Source: Trichomonas tenax (lineage: Eukaryota; Parabasalia; Trichomonadida; Trichomonadidae). From it: 29,532 nucleotides of DNA. The stretch covers positions 1-29,532 of the forward strand of contig JALKBU010000641.1 in NCBI GenBank assembly GCA_023091735.1. The letters are read 5' to 3'. Positions 16,538-24,900 of this stretch are shown here, one piece after another (positions within the stretch are counted from its first letter, which is position 1; the number at the start of each line of letters is the position of its first letter). Under the pieces are notes generated by a model that saw only the letters and a program-made list of their open reading frames with translations, was not told where the DNA came from and searched no databases. The translations under genes were made by a program, and so were the position numbers.

Positions 16538-16816
16538 TTATGTTTCACATTGATCGCAGATATTTGTATTATCATCAACTGTACAATCGGAAACATAAAC
16601 TTTACCAGATCCAGCTCCATTAAAATAGCATTCAATTTTATTATACATAACTGCGCAATTTTGGACGCGAATTACACCTCCATTAACACAAATTAATGCC
16701 CAATTTGAACATGGAACAGTTGTATTTAGAATGTTACACCATGAAACATTCACATATGGATTGTGTTTATGGTAATACTCAAAATACAGGAAACGGTGCT
16801 GATTACATGCCTCCAT
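16538..16816 (-). pseudogene. Fragment of a beta-helix surface protein
   Basis: An open frame of 92 codons on the strand opposite the Pmp-like gene. It reads NVSWCNILNTTVPCSNWALI, then GGVIRVQNCAVMYNKIECYF, then VSDCTVDDNT, with a Cys-containing rung every 20-25 residues, the same architecture as the gene at 15097. It has no signal peptide, no membrane segment and no upstream coding in frame (TAA codons a few codons before the ATG), so it is a truncated copy of a different family member. Confidence 0.55.
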
Positions 16817-16931
16817 ACATTGGTGTTATTTACTAAAAGAAGAATGTAAATCTATTTATTTGCAAAAAATAGTTGAATACGATGACGCTGAGTTTTTAGA
16901 TCCTGATGTTTCAACCGATAAATTAAATTAA
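16803..16931 (+). pseudogene. 3' end of an unidentified gene
   Basis: An open plus-strand frame closes with TAA at 16929-16931. It reads HWCYLLKEECKSIYLQ then KIVEYDDAEFLDPDVSTDKL, clearly coding in composition. It abuts the 5' end of the opposite-strand fragment at 16538-16816, so two unrelated gene pieces are fused here. No ATG-led gene is present. Confidence 0.4.
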
Positions 16932-16934
16932 AAC

Positions 16935-17053
16935 CATTTATTTTCACCATCAACTCCATCCATTTATTTTTATCATCAATTTAAAACATGTACTTATTAG
17001 TTATTGACCTCATTTCCACACATCCATTTACTTTCACCATCAACTCCATCCAT
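16935..17053. repeat. 29-bp direct repeat, two copies 90 bp apart
   Basis: Copies at 16935-16963 and 17025-17053 share CATTTA(T/C)TTTCACCATCAA and continue CTCCATCCAT with one mismatch overall. Related ATCATCAAT and CATCATTAA words follow each copy. Confidence 0.75.
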
Positions 17054-17682
17054 CAATTTTCATCATTAATCCCTCATTTGCACAAATTATTACCGTAAAA
17101 CAGTCAATTTCTTTGACCATATCTATATTTACCCCCTTTTCTTCATATCATTACCTCCAAATGACAGTTTTCCTTAAACTGCACCAAGCGCACCAAGCAG
17201 ACGTATGGTGTGCATCGAGTTGTAAATTTCGTTTTTGCCCTAAAACTCATGTTTTTCATGTGGTTCACTCGAATTTCGCGTATTTACGGTCATTTCTTTA
17301 TATGCGCCAAGCGCACCAGGTGCAGTAAGAGTTATAGAAACATGACAACATCTCATAAATGACCCTAAATCCTCAAATTTTGATTATATTAAGCCAAAAA
17401 ACTCAATTTGTAACATTGTATATACACCTCATTTACTCGAGTATATCCCCAAAAATCAACCAATTTCATCAAATTTCGTTTTTTAGTTCAGCTTTTTCAG
17501 AAATGCCCTAAAACTCACGAAAATCATTCATTTACCCTCATTTCTTCAAGGTTCCACCCCTCATTTACTTGAGTAAATCCCTAAATTTTGAAGTTTTTTT
17601 ATGATTTCAAAAGCTAAACCCAAATTCCACAAAATGCAAAAAGTGCCAAAATCTTAAAATCTCCTCATTTATCCAGCCTGAA

Positions 17683-17698
17683 GGCGAGCTTGCTCGCC
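17683..17698. repeat. GC-rich hairpin GGCGAGC/GCTCGCC
   Basis: Seven-base arms (17683-17689 and 17692-17698) with a two-base loop sit in a GC-rich island. The sequence CGCGCCCGATCTCAGATC at 17723-17740 follows, itself containing GATCT-C-AGATC. It is surrounded by AT-rich DNA. Confidence 0.6.
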
Positions 17699-19080
17699 GG
17701 CAAAAGCTCATTTGTGTGTGGTCGCGCCCGATCTCAGATCAGTTGCAATATTTGTGTTTTTACGGAGTTTTTTTGGCGCAGGTTGGATTTATTGATAGAA
17801 ACGTCTTTCATATCGTATGGAGGCTAATTTTTCATATTATTAACGAGAAAGCTCCACCTCACATTTTGATTTTTTTTTTTTTGAATGGAAGTGTTTCGTG
17901 TCCCACTTTAGAAGTGTTTTAAATCTCAAATTTGGTTTTTAGCGACCAAAATTGACAAAGTTAGCATTAACATTATGTAAATGTTATAATAAACCATATA
18001 TTAAAAAGTGCATAAGGTTAAAAGTCACATTTTTTCACAATTTATTTGACACTGTTTACATTAATAAAATAGTGTATCTGATGCTAATTATTTTTCCATC
18101 ATTTTTATTTTTGAACACTTTATTTATATTAATCAATAGTTTCAGTAAATTTATTGGGAGGCTATGAGTATAAGTTGGTGTATCACATTAAAAACATGTA
18201 ATATGTGCATACATCTATGTATATTGTCGTCTCCGCAATGATTTTGTGTATTTATAAATTCAGATACTGAACAAATATTCAATTGGGAGCTTGTATTATT
18301 TGTAATATGTTACTATGTTGTTGGCGTGTGATATATTTATAATAAATATTGCTATTTACTCAGTAATAAGCTGGTATCAAATCGTTAATGAAAAATATGA
18401 AACGATATTATATATGTTTAGCACTACAACTATGTATGACATCATATAAGAGTTATATTTGCCCATACATGTTTGATCTGGTTCTGACCCCCAGAGTTGA
18501 TATACTTCTTAATTTTGTCGCAAAATATTAAATGCATATAAGCACTCCATTTAAAAATATAAAATTATCGAGTTTTGAAAAATGCACATTCAATTAAAAA
18601 TGGAAAATTGTTGTCCGTTGAGAATTTGAATAACATTCAAATTCAAATCGCTTTTATATTGATATAATAAATGTGGATATTGATATTTTGGTAAAATAGC
18701 ATTTTTTAAAAATTATTGCAGATGTAGCTTATACATCAGATGTAAATTACGTTTCCACCATTAAAATCAAATCGAATTTCAATGAAAATCAAAACAATTA
18801 CTTTGTTTATGCAAATATGGTATTATATCTGATTCCGCAAAGATAATTTTTCAATTGAAAAACAAAAATAAGGTACAAAATTATAGAAATACTAAAATAT
18901 GCAGCACCTTATTTAAATAATTCATTGAAAAATTCAAATCTACTTGAAATTTTTTGAATGATGTAAAGTTTTTTAGTCATTTTTGTTACATTTAATGTCC
19001 AAAACATTATTTTCCACAAAACAATTTAAGCGCATTTTACAAAACAAAAATCTTTACGTACAGATTTATTTTCTCACAAA

Positions 19081-20565
19081 CAGAATCTTTTCTATCGCAT
19101 ATTGACATAAAAGTGGAGTCGGTATTGAAGTCTGAATGGGTTTTGAAGTAGAATTCGAAAAGAAAATATGAAAAAAAAAACATTTTTTGTTGCAATAACA
19201 GTAGATTTATATATATCTACTCAATCGGGGCTGTGGAATAACGTCAAAATCAAGTACACATGCCCATGGGTGGACCTTAAATTGATACATGTTCTCGATG
19301 ATTGCGAAATTTTGTTCCAATTCGACATAATAAAGCTCCACATCAAGAAGGAGAACGCTTATTCATTGGTAATCCCAGTCGTTTCATTCTTGAAAGCTTT
19401 GATTGTTGATACCGAAAATATCGATCACAATATTCCTTACTCTGTACCTTTATCGTCCATTCCTAAGGACCAATTTATTCATTTGCTCGTTTCGTGCTCG
19501 TTATCGCTTGAAAATCGATTTTCCTATTGATATTGCGAAAACTTGTTTTGAGAGATGTTCTGTGGAAAGACAATTCTCTCGCGCAGTTTTTGACCCTTCA
19601 GCCATTCCATCCGAGTGTTAAAGTCGATTTCTCCGGCGCTCAGTTCAATGATTCATCGATTGATCCTTTCGCGACAATTCCGAGTGTTTCTTTTGGAACA
19701 TATATCACGCACATTAAATGGAATAAAAATCCAATCATCGTCAAACTTTTAGAGCTGTTTGCGAACACGAGATCAATCAAAACGGCCTATTTCGACGATT
19801 GCACACTCTTCAGAGAAGAGAATGATAGAATTCTGCCTGCGATGGTGAATTTCTTGAGTTCAACGAAAATCCAAAAACTTTCTCTCGCGAGGACATTTAA
19901 GTCTTTCAAAGATGGAGTATTAGTTGCAGTCTGTTCTATCCAATCACCAGTATCTTCAGTCTTTTAACTACACAGAAAACAACATTGGCGATGAAGGACT
20001 CGTAACGCTCAGCCACATTTTGCGAAAGAACAAGAGCATCGAATACTTGAAGACCGATGATTCGAATTTAACAGATCCCAATGTTTTCATTGATTTCATC
20101 CGGAATCTCACAACATTTGAAAACATCGTTCACGTCTCTATGCCAAGAAAGGACATCAAGTTCGTATGCGACAAGAGCAACAAGACTGTCGAGAACACAA
20201 TAAAGCAATTATGGGAGAACTTGGCGCAAGAGAATGAAAGAAAAGTCCAGGAATCGCAAAATCTCATCGACATGTCGTTCTGCTCAACTGGTTTGTTGTC
20301 TACAATAGACAGCTCAACATCAGGCTTCGACACAGCCCACCAAGTGTCTATCGAGACAACTTAGGATTTCACAATCGATATCGGATATCTTCAGAACAAT
20401 TGGGAGTACGAAGAAAACACTTTTTCATATGAGAAGATTCTCAACACAATTCTTCCTATTTCCGACGAATTAGAGAACCGCGACCCATCCAATATATTAG
20501 ATATACAAGAAATTTTATTATACATCTATTTGTATAATAAATTATATGTTTGTGTGTTTTTGTAA
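19081..20565 (+). pseudogene. CARMIL-like PH/leucine-rich-repeat protein, frameshifted
   Basis: The gene can be followed through four frames. Near 19081-19110 QNLFYRIL precedes KVESVLKSEWVLK in another frame. 19168-19530 encodes a PH-like segment (KKKTFFVAITVDLYI, then CPWVDLKLIHVLDDCEI). 19527-19920 encodes KLVLRDVLWKDNSLAQFLTL, PFHPSVKVDFSGAQFNDSSI, IPSVSFGTYITHIKWN. 19924-20364 encodes leucine-rich repeats (LQSFNYTENNIGDEGLVTLS, HILRKNKSIEYLKTDDSNLT). An in-frame TAG at 20362-20364 is followed by further coding (TIDIGYLQNNWEYEENTFSY) to TAA at 20563-20565. The PH-then-LRR order resembles CARMIL regulators of actin capping protein, a family expanded in trichomonads. At least three frameshifts and one stop break it. 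Confidence 0.65.
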
Positions 20566-21110
20566 TCGAAATTTTTTAGAATCAAATGAATTAATAATGA
20601 AAGAAATATTCATCTGACTATTTGTTGTTAAATGCAAATGAGTTCTATTACATGAGGGCGATATAAATAATGAATGATGCTGGATTTATTAAATACAAAG
20701 TGAGAGGTTTATCTATCAACAAATCATCATTCTTCTAAAATATCAATAAAGTTATCAAAAATATAGTAAATTTATATTTATCTCATAGACATTGTTCTCG
20801 TAGATGTGTATTATCTTACCCTAAAGTATGAAGGAAAAATACCAATATAATATGCAGAAGCATCTAAAATATTATGTCCTATTTTTAAGTATTTAAAATC
20901 GAATAATAAATAAATGAATCATTAAGATTCCATGGGCTTATTAACTTCATTTGATTCTCTTGTATTAACACTTTCGGTGTATGTTTCATATTCGTTGAAA
21001 TAAAAGAAATTTTAAATATTAAATTTACATGTCAAAATTTTAAAATGTCAAAATAAATAAATAGGTTCTCCCCCTGAATAAAGACAATAAAAAACGTCCA
21101 AATTTTTTTG
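20566..21110. promoter_or_regulatory. Centrin upstream region with ATGTCAAAAT pair
   Basis: No gene was seen in about 545 bases. The 10-mer ATGTCAAAAT occurs at 21029-21038 and 21045-21054, 16 bases apart and about 57-82 bases upstream of the centrin ATG. A candidate regulatory pair, by position only. Confidence 0.35.
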
Positions 21111-21590
21111 ATGACGAACAAAGAGTCGAAAGGACGCGGAGAGCTCTCTGAGGAGCAGCGCCAGGAGATCAGAGAGGCCTTCGACCTCTTCGACACAGAC
21201 GGTTCAGGCTCTATCGACGCCAAGGAGCTCAAAGTTGCGATGAAAGCTTTAGGCTTTGAGCCAACAAAGGAAGAGATCCGTCGCATGATCTCTGATGTCG
21301 ACACAGACGGCACCGGCGCCATCAGCTTCGCTCAGTTCCTTCAGATGATGACTAAAAAGATGGAAGAGCGTAATCCAGAGGATGAAATCAGAAAAGCATT
21401 CCGTCTTTTCGATGATGACAACACAGGCCGCATTTCTTTCAAGAACTTGAAGCGCGTTTCTGTTGAACTCGGTGAAAATCTTACAGATGAAGAACTTCGT
21501 GAGATGATCGAAGAAGCTGACCGCGACAACGATGGTGAAGTCTCATACGAAGAATTCGTCCATATCATGAAGAAGACATCACTCTTCTAA
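21111..21590 (+). CDS. Centrin (caltractin)
   Basis: 159 residues from the ATG at 21111 ([20 protein letters not shown]). Four EF-hands occupy loops at residues 28-39 ([12 protein letters not shown]), 64-75 ([12 protein letters not shown]), 101-112 ([12 protein letters not shown]) and 137-148 ([12 protein letters not shown]). EF1 and EF4 have complete calcium ligands; EF2 and EF3 lack the final Glu (Gln and Asn instead), so they probably bind calcium weakly. The [14 protein letters not shown] and [11 protein letters not shown] signatures and the short C-terminus KKTSLF fit centrin rather than calmodulin. Centrins act at basal bodies and in contractile fibres. The stop TAA begins TAAATTAAA. 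GC-rich codons suggest good expression. Confidence 0.93.
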   Translation: MTNKESKGRGELSEEQRQEIREAFDLFDTDGSGSIDAKELKVAMKALGFEPTKEEIRRMISDVDTDGTGAISFAQFLQMMTKKMEERNPEDEIRKAFRLFDDDNTGRISFKNLKRVSVELGENLTDEELREMIEEADRDNDGEVSYEEFVHIMKKTSLF

Positions 21591-21936
21591 ATTAAAATAT
21601 TTTTATTTGGTAGATTAAATCGAAATCTCTTCTTTAAGTACCTCCAGTAGTCCAAAAATAATTGAGTTTTAAATGAGATTTTGTCCGTTATTAAATATAT
21701 CAAAAAATTATCAACAATCTTTCATAACTTGTTAAATCACATTTTAAACCATAAATTTATGAAATAAATGAAAAGCTAATGATATATCTAAAAGGAAATG
21801 ACTGTTGAAGATATTATATAATTTTTTGAAAATTTTATTTGTTGAAGGTCGATATTGCGTCAATTTAAAGATAAAATAAAATCGTATTTAAAAATTAACA
21901 AGTAAAACAATTATAATATTTTTTTGAGAATTCATC
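21591..21936. other. Convergent spacer between centrin and the acidic repeat gene
   Basis: About 345 AT-rich bases with no gene recognised. Both flanking genes end here. Confidence 0.6.
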
Positions 21937-24900
21937 TCAAATCATTCCTATTAAGGCGCCCATTAATCCTCCTGTTGGCTTCTTCTCTTCCTTCGGAGCT
22001 TCTTCCTTTTTCTCTCCTTCATTTTCAGTCATGCTCTTGTTTAAGAGTCCTGAGAGACCCATTGTTTCTTCTTTCTTTTGTTCTTCAGCAATTGGATCTT
22101 CAGTCTTCTTTTCTTCTTCAGCTGGTTGAGATTCTTCTTTCTTTGGTTCTTCAGCAATTGGTTCTTCAACTGGCTGAGATTCCACTTGTGTTGTTTCTTC
22201 AGTTGGAAGTTCGTGTGACTGAACAATTGGTTCTTCTTCTTTTTCTACGTTAGCAATGATGTTTGAGATGATTTGGTCGATTGCTACTTTTGCGAGTTCT
22301 CTGTTGTCTTCATTTGGTTTTTCTTCCTCGACTGTTGACTCCTGTTTCTGTTCAACTTCAACAGGAAGTTCGATCGAGCGCTCTTGAACAACTTCTTCAT
22401 TCTTTTCTTCTTCTTCTTCAAATGACTGAGATTCTTCAGCTGGAAGTTTCCTCTCTTTCACAACTGGTTCTTCTTCCTCAGTTGGAGTTTCTTCTTGCTT
22501 CTCATTTTCTGGAGTGATGGACTTTACGGAGAATGGCTGTGGTTGATGCTCCTGGCCAAGAATTCCAGCGATAACTTCATCAACTGTGTTGTTCGCAAGT
22601 GCACCAACAGCAGATTTGATGACTTTCTCGTGTTCTTCTGGAAGTTCTTCATTCTCTTCCTTTGATGGCTCCTCTGGTGGAAGTTCACGTATCTGAACTT
22701 GTTCTTCTTCTTCATCTGGTTTTTCCTCGACGTTGCCGATGATGTTAGAGATGATTTGGTTAACAGCTGACTTTGCAATTTCAGCAACTTCTTCCTCTTC
22801 CTTCTTTTCATCGACTGGTTTCTCTTCCTCCTTTCGAGACTCCTCTTGCTTCTCCTCTTCTAATGGAAGTTCGCGTTCTTGAACAACTGACTCTTCTTCC
22901 TTCTTTTCTTCCTCGGCTGGTTTCTCTTCTGTTTGTTGAGATTCTTCAGCAGGATCCTTTGGTTGTTCCGAGGCTGGCTTTTCTTCTTCCTTGTGCTCTT
23001 CTGCTGGTGTTTCTGGCTTAAGAGCGTCGTGAAGGAGACCAGAGAGAGAAGACTCTTCTGGCTTCTTCTCTTCTTCCTTCTGTTCCTCAGCTGGTTTGGA
23101 TTCCTCATCATCAGAAGGAACGTCAGGAATTTCGTCCTTTGGCTCTTCTTGAGCGGGTTTCTCATCTGGAACAATGAAGTCATCTGATGGTTCTTCGTGC
23201 TTCTCTTCGGCCTTTGGCTCTTCGGCGTTGAGAGCATTAGAGAGAAGATCAGAAAGTGAAGGTGTTTCTTCCTTCTTTTCGGGCTCTTCGTCTGAAGGAA
23301 CATCTGGAACTTCGTCATCAGCCTGGACTTCGAATGCTCTCTCTTCAACTGGTTCTTCTGGCTTCTCTTCCTCCTTCTTTGGAGAAAGGAGTGCATCAGC
23401 AAGACCAGAGAACGGCTTTTCTTCGTCCTTCTTCTCTTCTGGTTTGGATTCTTCTTGTGGAGCTTCGAAATCATGTTCATCGACCTTTTCTTCGTCCTGT
23501 GGTTTCTCTTCATCCTTCTTCTCATCATGAACTGCATTCATGAGGAGGTTAGAAAGGCCTTCGAATGGTTTAGATTCTTCGGCTGGTTTCTCTTCCTCCT
23601 TATTTGGTTCTTCAGAAACTGCTTCTTCGTCCTTCTTTTCTTCTGCTGGTTGAGGTTCTGGTTCTTCAGCTTTCTCTTCTGCCTTTGGATGGAGAAGAGC
23701 ATCTGCAAGACCTCCGAATGGTTTAGTTTCTTCTTCTTGCTTTGGAGATTCTTCTTTCTTCTCTTCGACTGGAAGTTCGTGTGTTTCTGCTAGTTTCACT
23801 TCTTCGCCTTCTGATGGAACATCTGGAATTTCATCCTTAGGCTCTTTTTCCTTTGGTTCTTCCTTTACTGTACCCATTAGAAGGTTAAAAAGACCTCCGA
23901 ATGGCTTTGATTCTTCATATGGTTTCTTTTCCTCCTTCTTCTCTTCGACAGGAGCTGGTTCTTCATGTTTCTCTTCTTCCTTTGGAGCAAGAAGTACATC
24001 AGCGAGTCCAGAGAATGGCTTTTCTTCTTCTTTCTTTTCGTCCTCTTGTGGAACTTCGAAAGCACGCTCTTCGAATTTGTCTTCCTCTTCGTTCTTCTCT
24101 TCTGCGGCATGGTCAAGGGCTTCCTTGATTTCGGCTGATAACGAGAGTTCTTCCTTCTTTTCTTCTTCTTGTTTCTCTTCCGGCTTTTCATCGACAACGA
24201 AGTCATCAGCCGGCTCTTCCTCCTTCTTTTCTTCTGCTGGTGGTTCTTCTTCCTTCTTCTCATCAGAAACAACAAAGTCATCTGCGACTTCTTCTTTGAG
24301 AGATTCTGCTGGTTTGTCTTTGACTTCCTCTTCTTTGATGGCGTTTTGAAGCATTGATGAAAGAGCACCGAATGGCTTCGACTCTTCTTCATTCTTCTCT
24401 TCTTCCTTGGGTTCCTCTGCTGGTTTTTCTTCAGGAACAACGAAGTCATCCTCCTTTGGTTCAATCTTCTCAGATGACTTTTCATCGAAGTCGTCTCTGA
24501 ACTTTTCGTCCTTCTTTTCCTCTTCTTGTGGAGCTTCGAAAGCACGCTCTTCGACTTCTTCCTTCTTCTCTTCTTCTGGTGCTTCAAATGCATCATGTTG
24601 TTCCTTGTCTTCTAGTGCCTCCTTGATTTCAGCTGTAATGGAAAACTCTTCCTTCTTCTCCTCTTCAGGAGCTTCGAATTCATCGAACTTCTCATCCTTC
24701 TTTTCTTCGGATGGAATCTCTTCTGGTTTCGATTCTTCTTGTGGAGTTTCGAATTCACGTTCTTCGACATGTTCTGGTTCTTCTTCCTTCTTCTCTTCTT
24801 CATGAACGAAGTCGTCTTCAATTGCTTTCTCTTCTTCCTTCTTCTCTTCTGCTGCATTATCAAGAGCTTCTTTGATTTCAGCTGTCAATGAAAGTCCTTC

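Larger units (their letters stand above)
16932..19080. other. Long AT-rich gene desert with short sequence echoes
   Basis: About 2.1 kb without a recognisable gene. It contains a pair of CCAAGCGCACCA words (about 17186 and 17307), a pair of CCTCATTTACT(C/T)GAGTA blocks with a palindromic core (about 17427 and 17558), a GC-rich hairpin island at 17675-17745, a run of 13 T at 17870-17882, a tight palindrome at 18622-18644 (10-bp arms, 3-nt loop) and a 16-bp palindrome at 18847-18862. Open frames here do not look coding. Confidence 0.55.

Noticed and set aside
17952..18167. 71-codon plus-strand open frame in the gene desert
   Set aside because: Hydrophobic AT-driven composition with no motif.
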